This document shows positions 1 through 13,226 of a stretch of DNA of 64,000 bases, in pieces. Origin of the DNA: Coniferiporia sulphurascens (Eukaryota > Basidiomycota > Agaricomycetes > Hymenochaetales > Hymenochaetaceae); NCBI GenBank assembly GCA_002794785.1, contig NBBA01000011.1:1302001-1366000 (forward strand). The letters run 5' to 3'. Made by a program: the position numbers and the translations under genes. The notes beneath the pieces were generated by a model. The model saw only the letters and a list, made by a program, of their open reading frames with translations. It was not told the DNA's origin and ran no database searches. Position 1 is the stretch's first letter. Each line of letters starts with the position of its first letter.

Positions 1-3000
1 CGAGGCGACGCGGAGGACAGCGACGATAATGAAGATGTCGAGTCTGACGCTTCCGGGGAAAGAGACAATGGTGCCATCGAGCCACTTACCGATGGACATC
101 CTCCAGCACCGGTTAAGCCTTCTCAATCAGGGGCATATCGTGAATTCCTACAGTTCCTGGAACTAGGCTGCCACGGTTCGCCAGTGCAAGGGTATCCGAC
201 AGTCGTCATTATTGTTCTCACAATTCCTAACTCGGTACATTCCTTCTAGTCTTTTTACTGTGCCTTGTCGCTCATCAACGCTACCAAATCACAGATCCTG
301 GGTACCAATCTCGACGTATTGGAGTTCCTTACATCCTTCTGGGCGGCGCTCGATGGCCGGGCTCTTTCTTCTCTGGAGCGCGCTACGAGCTCTGCTGCAT
401 TCCCAAGTTCATTACTCGAATGCTTGATTCTTCTTACCAAACGCCTTCGGGCGCCTATTGGGGACGTCAACGATGATGAAGGTGATAGGAGAGATGTAGA
501 AACGAAGTCGGTTGTCAACCAGCAAGTGTCCAGGGTCTGGGAGGAGCTCGTTTCGGGACACTTGCGTGTGGAGAGTGAGATCGCCGGAAAGACGCTTGCG
601 AGGACGTTTTCAGGTCTGAGCGGATTGGATGAAGGTGCACCGCTACTTCCGAGTATAACTTCATTAAGTGCGTTTGTAACTGACCAAATTTGTAGCTGTA
701 TTCTCCTCCGCGTGGGATCCAATCGCCTCCACTGTTCTGTCTGCTTGCAGAGACCAGCAGATTTCACCTTCAAGATTCTCGCTGCAGTTGGCACTCCTCA
801 AATCGTTGACCGCCGTCGTCAAATCTGAGTCGCTTCCAGGTCGCTCGTTGTCGGCCCTCATCTCCGCGGCTATTGAAGCCCTGTCCGAGAAATGCGAACT
901 GCATATAAAGACACGCAGCGAAGAAACTGTGGCTGCGCCGCGGCGACTTACGGACGCACTTGGGGTCTTCGGGACGGTGGTTTTTGCCGAACCTGTTCTT
1001 GCCACGGTTAGTACTACATTATGCATGCCTTTCCGTTTATTGTTTACAAGGGCGTCCATGTCCAGCGCATCGACAAGCTTGTACAAGAGAATCTGTCCAC
1101 AATCCTGTTGGTTGAACCCACTCTGGTAGTTGCTTATGTCTCGTGGCGTGGCGATGCGGATATATGCTCGTCTTTGTGGAGTGCGACACTTAAAGCGGTG
1201 GCATCCGAGCAAGGTTTGCAATCCCAGGTCCTCTCCGAGTTTCTTGATAGTTCCGAGAAGGGATTATTGCCGCCATACCTTAAGCCCAAAGAGGACGAGA
1301 TGGACAGCCTAGCAGGGAGGCTCGTAGCAGATGTGCTTGGGGGTCGCGAGGAAGGCCCGGGGCTGCTCTCCACCGTTCGTCGCCTTCTGGAGAAGCCAGG
1401 TAAGTAAGGTCATTCAATATAAGGCCATATATTGACTGCATTTGTTCCACAGGTCCCTTTATCTCGCGCCATGGTGCGTCGGGATTGCTACACAGCGTTT
1501 TGTATGCGTTCTCTGAAAAGTCAAGGGTGCTTCTACGTAGTTCTGTTGATCCCGGATCTGTATTGGCGCTACGCGCCCCACTGGTTCTGATTTCGTCTGC
1601 AATCAAGGCCAGGCCTGAAGTTGCGCTGTCTGAAGACGTCCAGACCTTCCTTCCAGACGTATTTGGATTTGGCTTCCTGCTTCCTCGCTCAGGCGTTTCT
1701 GTTGGAGAGGCAGGGACTTTATATGCGCAAGCGAAACTGATCTGGCAGACCACACTGTCTGCTGGGAAGGGAACAGGGCAGCGGAATGAGTTGTTCGCAT
1801 CCACCCGGATCGTACTGCGCGACCTGATATCTAATGTGGACAGTCAGATTTCGTACGTCCTTATTGTGTTTAAATCGACTTTTCCCCTCTTACTTTTTTT
1901 CAAGACCTGATGTCGTGTTGCAAGTCATCGCTGAGGAGAAATTGGGGTCCTCGGCCGACCTATTGAAAGAATTCTTCCCTTCTTCAAAGGATCTTGACTA
2001 CATGCTCGACGATCTTCCGGCAAACCCGATTGATCCCATTCTGTCCATCGTGGATCCGCTAGTACCCCCACCATCCATATGGAAGGAGGAGGAGAACGTG
2101 AAGCCGTCTTATGATCGCGCAGGCATGTCTGAGTACGCGCGGGTAGTCAGCGCATTACTGTCCGTTGCGGCAGACAACCGCCACCTTGTGCGCTCAGACG
2201 TCTGGCTGCTGCGACATTTCCTTACCCTCTCTCTGGCGGCCGGTGACCGTATGATGCTCCGTTCGGTGGAATCTGCGTTTTTTTCGCAGACAGTTTCTGA
2301 ATCCGCTCTTTGTGACATCGACGCAAAAGTAAAGACGTTAATGTCTTTCCTCCTGGCGAACGTCGGCGAGGAAGGATGGCACGCAACAGTCACCCAAAGC
2401 TTTTTGAAAGGGAGCGTTCGGGCTGAAACAGGCTTTTTGGATGAGAATATCACCAATTTCGTTATGATGGTTCTGTCTGCAGCATCAAAGGGCGATACTG
2501 TCAGGGAATCTAGGGTGCTGTATATGGTTATGCGACACATTTTGAACAGCGCCACATCTGCAGATGCGGAGCAATGGATGACGCTTGCCAGGCGAGTTGA
2601 GAAGCAATGTGAGCCGTGCGTTACAGTAGCCATGGTGCGGGCTTTAACCGTTCCATCGTTACAGCTCCGAATACAGCGCTTGCTATTGTTCTGGCGGTAA
2701 CAGAGAGCGCACTCGAGCCCCCCAGCCTGGACCGCTACCGTAACGAGCTCGCTGCGGGTATCCTGGGCGTTCGCGCATCGAAAGCCAATACGGATGGGCT
2801 CGCGCTACTCCGCCGTTTGGCGATCACCGCCCCTGACCCGGAGTCTGATGTTGTATTTTTGCCGCAGAATCGCGCCGTAAATTTCATGAAGGTCTGCCAG
2901 GCATGGATAACGTCAGATATTGACATCGATGAAGACGTCGAGAGCGAGATGACGCTTATATTCCAGCATTTAGCACCCATCTTACAAAATGTTCCGGGTG

Positions 3001-4922
3001 CACATTGGGAGCTCATCTTCGATGTCATTGAAAACAATCTCGAGGTTCGTCCTTTTTGTCTTATTTGGTACATGTATAATAAAGACTCTCACCCGGGTAG
3101 GGTTGTTCGTTTACGGAGTCATCGTCTTTGCCTATTCTTGCGCGAACGCTCAGACTCGTGCGTACGGTGCAAGATCTTGCACGCATGAACAAAACTCTGC
3201 GAACGGATTGGAATGAACGCGAGTTATCCATTCTTACTCTTGTGCGAGATCTCGTGCAGAAGGCCTCAAGTGAGTGGAATGAATATTCCCCGGTCAATCT
3301 GCCGGAAGGAAGAGAAATACTGAATCACGAACCCGTAACAGTCCACGCGTCCGCATCTTCACCGAGGTCCGTCTGCTGGGAGATGGCTTTCTCTATTGTG
3401 CAAGATTTGCCGCCATCCTTGATCGACCACGAGTCCTTGCCGAATGTTAGAACTTACATGCGTTGTTTTTCTCATATTTCTAACGCCTTTTTCCCGTTAG
3501 ATGGCACATCTTCTCTTGGACCCCTCTCCGGAGGTGGCGAAGATGGCATATACTCTGCTACGTGGCGCAGCCAAGAAACGGACCGAGTATCTTGTCGTGG
3601 AGGCTGGTGTTGATACCTCGACTGAGACTACGAAGTACGAGCTTCCAGAGGAACTACTGCAGGTCTTACAATTAGCCTTGGAGCTAAAAGACAATCAAGC
3701 AGAGCCTGTGCGTTGATTTCAGCTTAACTTTCCATAAATTGTTGCTAAAATTGGGTTACGACAAAGAATACACTCGGTTACCTACTCGGTTGGATGATCG
3801 TTTTTGACCTATTTAACGATGCGGTGCGTGTCTATTTCCAGTTACCGAACTTATTCATTAAACCCTCAAATTTAGTCTCTCCGGGTAAAAATGGGATACG
3901 CTGCGCAGCTGCGAGATTTAGATCTGATAGGATCCAATTTCCTGCCGAATATCCTCGATTTGCTTGACATCTCTAGCGGACGAAGCAAACCTTTCAACTT
4001 AGAGCTGTGGTCTATAGAGGAGTATTTCGTTACGTGTGAGTATTCTATCACTTGTAAGAGACAAATTACGATTGAACGCGCCAATTAGTGTACGATTCCG
4101 ACTCGCTGTTGAGCGTCAAACTCCTGGCCGCACATCTATTTTACCGCGCATTGCTTAATGTCCCTTTTTTACTTTCCACTTGGTGGGGAGCTTGCAAGGA
4201 CAAGCAGCTGTCATCTGCCGTGGCGAGCCTAACTACCAAGCACTACTCACCAGTCCTGATCGCCTCGGAGCTGCGGCACGTTAAGGATCCTATCGGCGCT
4301 GAGGAGCTCTCAGGAGAAAACTGGAGCATCAAGGTCGCGACTGGCACCGGTGAGGTCACAGCGTCGTATACGGTCGACGAGGAGGAGATGGAAATCGCCG
4401 TACGGCTGCCGCAGGACTACCCGCTGCATGGCATCGAGGTGCGCGATGTGAGGAAATTAGGGGTGGACGATAAAAAGTGGCGCGGGTGGCTGCTTGCGGT
4501 GCAACAAATCGTCACATCCCAGGTTCGTATTTGCTCAGATTATATGATTCTCAGAATGTTAAAGCTAATACGCGGAGCAGAACGGACGCATTGTGGACGG
4601 GCTCAGCATGTTCAAGAAGAACGTGACGCATCACTTCGAGAACCAGACTGAATGCGCGATATGTTATTCGTAAGTAACTGCATTCCCATCTTTTCCGTTA
4701 GTTTCTAAACACCCGGCACACTGTAGAATAATCAGCGTAACCGAGCTGTCGCTCCCCAAAAAGCGTTGCAAGACGTGCAAAAATCGCTTCCATGCTGGGT
4801 GCCTGTACAAGGTAAGCCTATGTTTTCGGGGATGGGTGTGCCGCGACTAATAGTCTTGTTTATAGTGGTTTAATACGAGTCATACATCGTCTTGTCCGTT
4901 ATGCCGATCGGATTTCATCTAG
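1..4922 (+). CDS. LTN1: E3 ubiquitin ligase listerin, C-terminal part (5' end outside window)
   Basis: Listerin is the RING E3 of ribosome-associated quality control: it binds the 60S-peptidyl-tRNA complex left after ribosome stalling and ubiquitylates the nascent chain. The window enters the gene in frame 1. I place exons at 1-234, 295-634, 696-1006, 1066 (or 1051)-1399, 1453-1852, 1905-2608, 2665-3044, 3101-3445, 3501-3707, 3767-3823, 3876-4035, 4089-4522, 4581-4669, 4727-4811 and 4866-4922. All junctions are GT-AG and phase-consistent, giving 1378 visible residues and no frame break. The body is helical-repeat-like and the N-terminus is missing. Motifs typical of the family are FLQFLELGC near the left edge and HLLLDPSPEVAKMAY at 3504-3548. 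An RWD-like segment lies at about 4310-4640, and the RING follows: ECAICYS, then CKTCKNRFHAGCLYKWF, then SCPLCRSDFI and stop. The ligands are split over three exons. Identification by family recall is very strong. The next gene lies over 8 kb downstream. Confidence 0.96.
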
Positions 4923-7900
4923 ATGGCGAAATTTTATGTTTTACAAAAAGTACAATCCCATCAATGTATCAACTATTATCAATGCATATATAAACACCAG
5001 TTTCTGCTTTCGCGAGGATAGACTGTGCCCTTCGATCGCCCCAGTGCGTAACGAAGAGATATTTCTAACTATTATTGTCATGCATGTAGACTATCAATCA
5101 AATTCGATAGCTAGTAGCCAAACTAATCGGTTTCATAGACTCAGGAATTCTTCTTGTATAGGGTAAAAGTATTGATATGATCGTGATAAGCCCGTTACCA
5201 AATACTTACAGTACATATACGACCAAGCCGTACAAAAAGTTCAAAGTTTCAGCGTAAGCTAGGAACTCGAGTCATAGGATCGAAAGAACATATCGGAATT
5301 TATCTATGCGCGCGTCTCTGGGTCACGAGTGAGGGGGGAGTGTGCACGATGACACCGAGCACCGTGCTTATGAGCTGCTAGCACGAACAGAGTGTATTCC
5401 GCCCAAGAACGCGGAAGTACGGAAACTCAGAAGTACTACTAGTACTGCTTGCGACATCCCGAGTTCGCTTGGCCTAATCCGGCATGTGCGGGTTTGCACA
5501 CCCACCCGAAGCCGCTTGGATTCTCGGAAGGGGAAGACGATCATTCATTCCATCTTGAACAAGAATAAGAGATGTGCGAGAAGAGGATAAAAATGGCCTT
5601 GCTCAGTTCTGGCCGCATGGTCGCTGGCCATGCGGCCAGACTCCGGGAAAGCTTGGATAATGTCTCGCTGCGTCACTAGAGGTCCAGCTGGCTGGCAGTA
5701 CTAGTGGGCGGCGACTTCTGGCGATTCTTTCTTCCTTTCTCTTCTCTTCGTGCATTTCTTTCTTCTCCGCGGCCAGACCCAGACCCGGCTTGAACAAGGG
5801 GGAAGACAGGACGGGTGAGTAATAAGAACGGAGATGTGCACGGAAACAGAAAGATAGAACTAGTGGACGGGAGCAAAGTGGCAGGCGGTACTGGCTTGGA
5901 TTTTGGAGACTTGGCCGTAAGTATCATCGGCTTCCTCCATCCCAGAATTTGAAATCCCGAAACCCACACATCCAAACCTTAGTTTGTGCTGAGATCAATG
6001 CGACAGCCTTCGGTTTGTCAGTTATTGTACATATCAGTTTATTTACCCTCCTTCGACCCTCAACTGTGTTCCTCATGTGCAAGAAAGAAAAAAAGGAGTT
6101 CGCACTTTTTTTTTTTGCGCGGCATCTCCAAGAACTTGATTGACTCTGGGCGTCTTTTGAAATTCAAGAATTTCCGAGATTCTCTTCTTATTTCGGCTTC
6201 GTTTTTGTTTATTCGTCGTTCTTCGTTCTTGGCCCCTTTGTTGTTGCTTCGGCCAGCCTTAATTCACTTGGCACGGCACGGTAATACATTCATGTGCCTG
6301 AGCGGGAGAGACTGTCCATAGTTTGGGATTTGATATTCGATCCGGTTCGATTCGATTTCTTTGCCGCTGCCGTCGCCGTCGCCGTCGTCGCAACCCTGGT
6401 CCATTCAGCTCTATGCCGCTTCCCTGCACTCCCCCCTTACCCCCCTTCACCCCAGAATTTGAAATCGCAAAACCCACCCGTTCCAGCGACGAAAGCGACT
6501 TTTTGCTATCGGTTATCGGCCATCTTGGGACACACCTTCCCTTCAGTTCCGCGTGCTCGCGTCCGTGGCCGCGCTCATGACCGTGCTCGCCCGCGCCGAG
6601 AGAGAAGAGTTTCATGTTCACCTTGCCTGTCTACAACTCGCGCATTTGATTATTTTGTTTGCTGTTTGCTCGCTTCAAGTTCGACGGTGCCCTTGCGGCT
6701 TGTTGCGGACGCACATCGCATACTAGTAATCGACCCGACCCGATTGGCTTCAAGTTGAAGCATATCAAAATCCGAGTTTGTTTGCTTTACCTACGGTAAT
6801 AATGACGCCTCTTCTCTTCGGTATTTTGCGTCTGCGCACGTGCGTGCGTGTGTGTAGGGAGGGGGTGGAGGTGAGTTACGTACGCTATCGGTATCGCGAA
6901 GGTGAGGGGATTTCAATTCGATCCAATATTGATGCCAATTTCCATCCCGCTCGAACCCTCGCCGCCGGCGTGCGATCCATTTGTGGCCCTGTACCGCGCT
7001 CTCGTCAACCTAGTGTTCGGGCATAGCCAGGTAGGTGTGGAGTAGTACCCGGACATGTGCGTTGCGCGCGCCCATAAGGCGAGAATTTGGTTTTGACTAT
7101 GTAGGGCAGACGCACTGCCAATCTTGTCTTGTCTTTGCAACGTGTCTCCTATTTTGTTCCACCTTCCCTCTTTTTTTCAATGTGTACGCGGAGCAGATAA
7201 GACCACTCCCGACCACCCCGGCCAGTCCGTTCGGCATCCGCCGGCTGGCAGACGAGGGAGCAAAAGTTTTGGGGGAGGGGCGGGTGGAGGGGAGCAAGCG
7301 GGTGCAAAATAAATATACGTAATGTGGGATCGGGAAACCTCCGAATCGGAATTAAGCCACAAAAAAGTTATCGCTCGTCGGCTATCGGGCCATACACTTT
7401 GTACACTTTACGTCGCCCATACAGGGTGGGAAACGTAGGTGCTGAATTCCACAGAATCTTTAAGAAAAAAAATGAAAAGAAAAGAAAAGAGGGAAACTAT
7501 AATCAGGAATGGTGAGCGTGGACTCGTGCTTGACTTGAACACGACTTTCTTTTTTGGCCGGATGCTCGGAAGCAAGAGAAGCCTCCAGGAAAAAAGAAAC
7601 AAGCGAGGTCGACAGCAATAAGCTACCACTTGTGTCCGTATCCAGAGTATGACTTCCGCGAAGCACAGCCCTGAGGTTCTTCGTGATATCTGCACGGAGA
7701 GCTCGCTTGCTTGGCGCCGAATTCGAATCTCCAACTCTCAGGAGAGAGCAGGTCGTAGGAGCAGTAACTATATGGACTAAAGTTTGGATACAGTGTCAAG
7801 AAAAGAATAGCATCCTATTCGCTTGTTTCGCACACCTATTTGTTCTGTTATTCTCTCGCTCCCCCCCCTACACACACACACCTTCGGGCGCACGTACGCA

Positions 7901-8606
7901 CGAGTATCCGACCAGCCTCGAATCACAGTAAAGGTGCGTTTTCCTTTCTTTTCTTCTTTTTTTCATTCTTTTGAAATTCGGAATCGACCGGGTCCGGGGT
8001 TTGCATTAATTCCAACTTGTCCTGTCCTGTCCTGTCCTGCACCGTGACCCGCCCTCGCTCTCGTCACGTCTTTCGATCGTGACCCTCGATCTTCGAACCT
8101 CCGATGCCGTACTCGGCGCCTACGCGGGGTGCGCGGTGCAGCGTGTACACGGTACGGTACGCACGCGGCGGCCGCGGTTGGGGGGGGGGGAGACAGTGAC
8201 AGTCCGGAGATACATTAACATTACCAACATTCAACACTCGACGGCGGTATCAGACCGGTTCGGACTTCGATTGCTATTGCAATTACGACTGCGATTGTGG
8301 TCGGTCTCGACTCCGTACAGGCCGTCACTTGTCACCGCCGGCGCGCGATCGTGGCTGCCTCGGTCTGTTCCGCGCCGCAGTGCGCACCCTTGCCTCCCTT
8401 GCCTCCCTTGCCCTTACGACTGAAGCTCCCCGAACACGAACACGAACACGAACCCCGACCTGGGCAGGACGTGGGTTGGGCCCGGGAGGACAGAGGACAA
8501 TGGACGGTGGACGGACCGAGCACGTATTCGGCGCGTGTCGTTATTCATACGTACCGTACGTACGATCGTGCATACCGCGCTCCCATCATACCACAGTGCG
8601 CCTTTT

Positions 8607-8642
8607 TTTTGTTTTGTTTTGTTTTGTTTTGTTCTGTTTTGT
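8607..8642. repeat. (TTTTG)n microsatellite
   Basis: Runs of GTTTT repeat about six times after a poly-T start, with one C substitution near the end. It lies in gene-free DNA. Confidence 0.9.
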
Positions 8643-9409
8643 ATCTCCTTTCCATTTCCATTTTACATTTCCCTTCCGGTACGGGAGTCCTAACGCCTCT
8701 CTCCGTTTTTCTTATTTTTCTTCTAATGGTCCTGATGGAGTGGGGAGAACGGACCGAGCATATGCGCGCGCGTATGCGTGAGTGTGTGTGTAATGTTGGA
8801 AGGGCGTACGTACACCATTAATATCGCGTACTTCCGGTCCTATCATATCAAACGGTGAGGCCCGGACTTGACGCGTATCCGAGTCGGTTTAATCAAGTAT
8901 CTTTCTTTCCTCTTTCGGTCTCAGTGCGCAGTTGCACGGGTTGCGCTTTGAAGGTGGCCTCGGGTCCGAGCCCCACATCGCTCAAGTGTGGCTCTTCGCA
9001 GTTCACTCCTCACTCTTCGCTCTTCTTCTCCTTTCCTGGACAAGAAGGCCGAAGAACTAAAGGTCGGAGTACTAGCGAGTGCAGAAGACATCAGACAGAA
9101 GTGGCCCTAGCCTGAGCGCCCGTCGGCAACTCATCCACATCCTCATTCCTCATATTTTCCTTCGTTCCGAGAGACGGGCTCGATGGTTTCCTATACCACA
9201 CCAGTACTGCACGGCTATAGCAAGCAAAGCATATACATATCCCCGTGCGTGGGCAAAGCAGAGCAGAACCGTGGCTTGACTGGAAACCGGAAAGCCGGAA
9301 AGCCGGGGACCAGCCTGAATCCGAAACGGGGGACAAGGGGGGGTGTGGCCTTGGATCATGGATGGCAGGCGGAGAGTTTTTGTTACATGTAAAACTTAGG
9401 AGCAGGGAA

Positions 9410-9422
9410 GGGGGGGGGGGGG
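9410..9422. repeat. 13-nt G homopolymer
   Basis: Thirteen consecutive G residues between GGAA and TAAGG in gene-free DNA. Similar runs occur near 8178 (10 G) and 18044-18055 (12 G). Lengths of such runs are unreliable in most assemblies. Confidence 0.9.
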
Positions 9423-9536
9423 TAAGGACCGAGGGGACTAAGACCGGGGGCTAGGGCCGGGGAGCCGGAGGTGGGAACTTGGAAAATGTGACGCACAGCA
9501 AAGTAAGGTTGATTAATTTGGAATTTATGATTGTGA

Positions 9537-9561
9537 AATCGAATCGAATCGAATCGAATCG
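9537..9561. repeat. (AATCG)n microsatellite
   Basis: AATCG is repeated about five times in gene-free DNA, ending where the unit changes to CATC. Confidence 0.88.
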
Positions 9562-12500
9562 CATCTTCGCGAGCGGAAATTAGAACGAGCGAGAGACCAT
9601 AGATCATAGACATAAGGTGTGGATTGTGATAATCGAGTATGGTGACGATGATGAACGTGCAAATTGCAAGTGGCGGCACGCCCTCGCGCACTCGGAGGGA
9701 ACGCTGCATGTATGCCGGGGGTCGAACAACTGCTAAGTCTGGCAGTCTACCAAGGTGCCAAGTGTGTATCCCATATCCAGATCTCGAGTTCCGGATCCCG
9801 GACTTCGGATCCCGGATGTACAAAGACATACCGTAGTCTTGTTAATAGCTCCAAGTCCATGCCCTTGCAAAAAAAAAAAGAAGTCAATATCGGCATCTTG
9901 AATTAAGCAATCGACAGTACTAGTGCGCCTCGTTTCTGTGTCATCTGGAATCAGACTCGAAGCCAAAGTCTGAAGTCCGAAGTTGCGGCTATGTAGGTGT
10001 GTGGGTATGAGTGTAGAGGTGGTGCAGGCGGGCGGCGGGAGGGTCGGAGGTTACATTGGAACCGTGAACAAATGTGAGTAGTACAAGTCCGCATTCGATG
10101 AACTCACGAGCGAAAAAAAAATCCAGATCCAAATCCGCTCTAAACAGGAGCAGCGGAACGGACAGCGAGCGGGAAAAAAACAGAAAGAACGAGCCCAGGG
10201 GCCCGGCAATCAGAAGCCGAGTACACATAAATACTCTACAAACAGGATCATATTAACGCGACGTACTGAATGGACCGTTGCAGTAGATCCAGAGATATAG
10301 CAGAGGATCGAAAACACAGCACGCAGCGCTCAAACATGCATTACATCCGGGCGACCGTGGACCCGGACCCATAAGGCAACGTCAACGCCAACGACGGTGT
10401 TGGCACTAATATTAAACATGCGATTCCTGACGTTGGCATTACTCCGATACCAGCATTAACGTTAGCTTTGGCGTGCTGCAGTGATCCCCGTCCCCGTCTG
10501 CCCACAGATTAACGCCCATCGGAGGGTGGGCGGATGCGGACGCAGTATGGTATGCACTAACGGGGTCTGGGCACGGAGACGGTACCAGCGACAGACACTG
10601 GAGGCGGGTAAACAAGTATACAGCGCTCTATAAGAGCGAATTCGCACCGTATCATACCAGAACTATAGTGGTCAGCGCTCAGAAAGCATCGTAAGTGGCG
10701 CCATATACGTGTAAGCGCGCGTCCCGCCCCATACGCGCGCTCCGGGGGGTCTCCGAAACCAGAACAGACGAAACAGGGTGGGCCACGCCGCCACGACTGT
10801 TGGAGTCGAGTGGGGTGGGATAAAGCCTAAACTACGAAGATTGCAAAAAGAACGCGAACTGGGTCTGGGGTTCTGAGTAATCTCGTAAGTTGAGAAGTGG
10901 TTCTCCGGTGTGCTGGAGGCGAAGGGTACGGAGGAGACGGGAGTTTGGAAGGACTCAAAGGAGCGGAAGGACGGAGAGCTCGGTGCGAGAGGTTGAGGTG
11001 AGTGCTTACTCGCTGCTCGCTCACTAAGTAAGTTATGCGCTGGTTAGGAAGCGCGCCCTCGGCTCGTCGGATCGATGTAGGTGTCGGCGGAAGTTCCCGT
11101 ATGACTAAGCACGGGATATACACCCTCGCCAAGGATGGGGAACACAAGCGGGTTTAAGCGCAGATTCTCCTTTGGCTAGAGGACCCGGACTCCGAGTCCC
11201 GAGCGGCCATGTCGAGTCCCATTTGCGGCTTCACCGCTTTCTCTTTCACCTTGCAGACTTGCACACGCACACGCACACGCACATAACAAACACACCACCG
11301 TCTTTCGCCAGTAATTCCCCCTTCTGTTTTACCGTATCTCCGTATTTGGTCGGGACGCAAGCAACAGGAAGTGGAGGACCAATGCTTCTCTTTCTTTCCG
11401 TTTCCATTTCCGTTTCCGTTTCGGCTTCCCCGACTTCTACGCCCCCTCCGGCACGGCCTACACCCTGGCGTCCAATTAAGTGTTCATCTCTAGCATCCCC
11501 CCCGGTCCCGTCTCCGTTCACGTCTACTTATGTACTCACTTGACTTTCTTCCGTATTTCGCGTTCTCCCCGGGCCCCTCCCTCCGTTCCCCCGTTCCGGT
11601 CGGCTTTCTTCGGTCCCCGCGGGCTCAACCCTCAAGCCCACAGTCTCCAGAGGTTCCCTTCCCCTAGGCTCACGCTTTAGGTTCCTCCATGGATTCCCAA
11701 GGCTTTCCCTCAAGGCCAAGGTTCCCCAGCCCCAGGGCCTTTCAGAGTTCTCACAGACCACCGGTGGTAAGGTTTGCACGTCGCACCTTCGTCTTTCTTA
11801 AATCATAACCCCCGATGGGCGTGCCGAGCGCGTTCCCCGCGTTTCCGCGTTCCGCGTCCGAGAGGGGGCCGTTTAGGCGTTCTTGCGTTTGTCTGCGTTG
11901 TGCTTTCCCCCTTGATCTCTATTCGCTACTCTTGTCCATTGCTGCCTCCGAAAGACGCAGGCGCGCGTGGGCTGTGAACCTCGGCGCTCTTGAGCACTTT
12001 TTCTTTCTGTCCTTCTTCTCGTTTTCTCTTCGTCGCTTGCGATCGCATTCTTTGTTTTAATTTTAATCTCCAAGCTTATTCGCCATTTGGTTGGCGCCGA
12101 TGTAGTTTCCCCTCGGGGCTTGGCTTGAGCGTGGGGTGGGAGGGCGATAACGGTGATTACTGTATGGCGTTAAGGGTGTAAGGGTGATGGTAGCAGAATT
12201 AGGTATGATGCTGGCGATAGCCTGAGAGATGGCACCTACCTCGTTGTCTACCAGTATGCGGCGTCTAGTAGCCAGCGTCTCGCGCCTGGCGGTGAACGTC
12301 TCTTCCTTTTTTTTTCTGTCTTTCTTTTTGTTCATCTCTTCCCTTCCTTTCATATCTCGTCTTACAGTTTTTTTTTCGTTAAATGTATGCGTCTCGCGTC
12401 TTCCTGCGCGAGGGTGCCCGCGCCCCTGGGTATGGTGATTAGGATCACGAATGACAATATTAATATCAATCGCGTCGGGTCTGTCCTCGGGATATAAACC

Positions 12501-13059
12501 GGTGGTTAACGTATGTACATGGAGAGTAATAGAGTATAGGAGACATGTCGGCCGTGTCCGTCCGCGAGCAAGTCCGTGGATTGTATTAAATCGACTTCTG
12601 TTACGTCCGAATCTCGGCTGGCGTTGGCGTTTGGGTAGACCGGCGAGTCGCTGGGTGGCGGCGGCGTCGGCGTCGGCGTCCGGGTGCGCGTGGGTTGCTC
12701 GGCGATGGTGTCCGGGTGGCAGCGAGAGAGAGGGCGGGAGCTAGCCTGGTGGGGACGTTGTGGGGGGATTGAGGGGAGGGATGGGAGGAGAGGGCGTTCC
12801 TAGGTGCGGGGGAGGGGAACCGGCTATCAGCGTCCGGGCTGTCGGTCGACGGTCGGTTGAAACGGTTGATTGCGGCTGATTTCGGCTGAGACGGGACCGG
12901 AGTCGCCATTCGCACGCCCCGCAAAACCCCAGAGTGGATCCCCAGATCTTGTATTTACAGATGTTGTGGGCCACGAGAGAGCAGGACCCCGGGAGTCACT
13001 GAGGCTTTACTTACCCTCGCAAGGCTGCGCTTCAGCCTCAGCCTCGGCCTCGTCCTCTG

Positions 13060-13226
13060 CCGCTCCTCCTCCTCCTCCTTTCTCTCTCTCTCTCTTCTAT
13101 CTCCTCCTCGTACCTCTCCTCAACAGCTCACATCTACTCTTTGCTCTTGACTCTCATCTCGCCGATCAAGGCCGCACCCGTCCCCCCTTATCTTCTTGCC
13201 TCCCTCTCCACCATTCTTGCCCTCCC
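13060..13226 (+). promoter_or_regulatory. CT-rich tract just upstream of the bHLH start codon
   Basis: The + strand is strongly pyrimidine-rich here, with CTCCTCCTCC and TCTCTCTCTC runs, and leads to the chosen ATG at 13227. CT-rich leaders just upstream of the start are common in filamentous fungi and often mark the transcription start region. A CTCAACAG near 13125 could be the acceptor of a 5'-UTR intron. Assignment is by position and composition only. Confidence 0.4.

Larger units (their letters stand above)
4923..13226. other. Gene-free interval between listerin and the bHLH gene
   Basis: No open frame here resembles a known family or assembles through plausible introns. Content is uneven: an AT-richer part just after listerin (4.9-5.3 kb), then GC-rich DNA with poly-T/poly-C runs, purine and pyrimidine tracts, and microsatellites. 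The part nearest the bHLH gene (11.2-13.2 kb) is CT-rich on the + strand. It may hold the bHLH promoter and a long 5' UTR, but I see no element that proves this. Confidence 0.6.

Noticed and set aside
7700..7740. ATTCGAATC box-B-like sequence
   Set aside because: The flanks cannot form a T stem or an acceptor stem, and no box A is present.
9537..9561. Short regular repeats considered as a CRISPR-like array
   Set aside because: They are uninterrupted microsatellites without spacers, in a eukaryotic genome.
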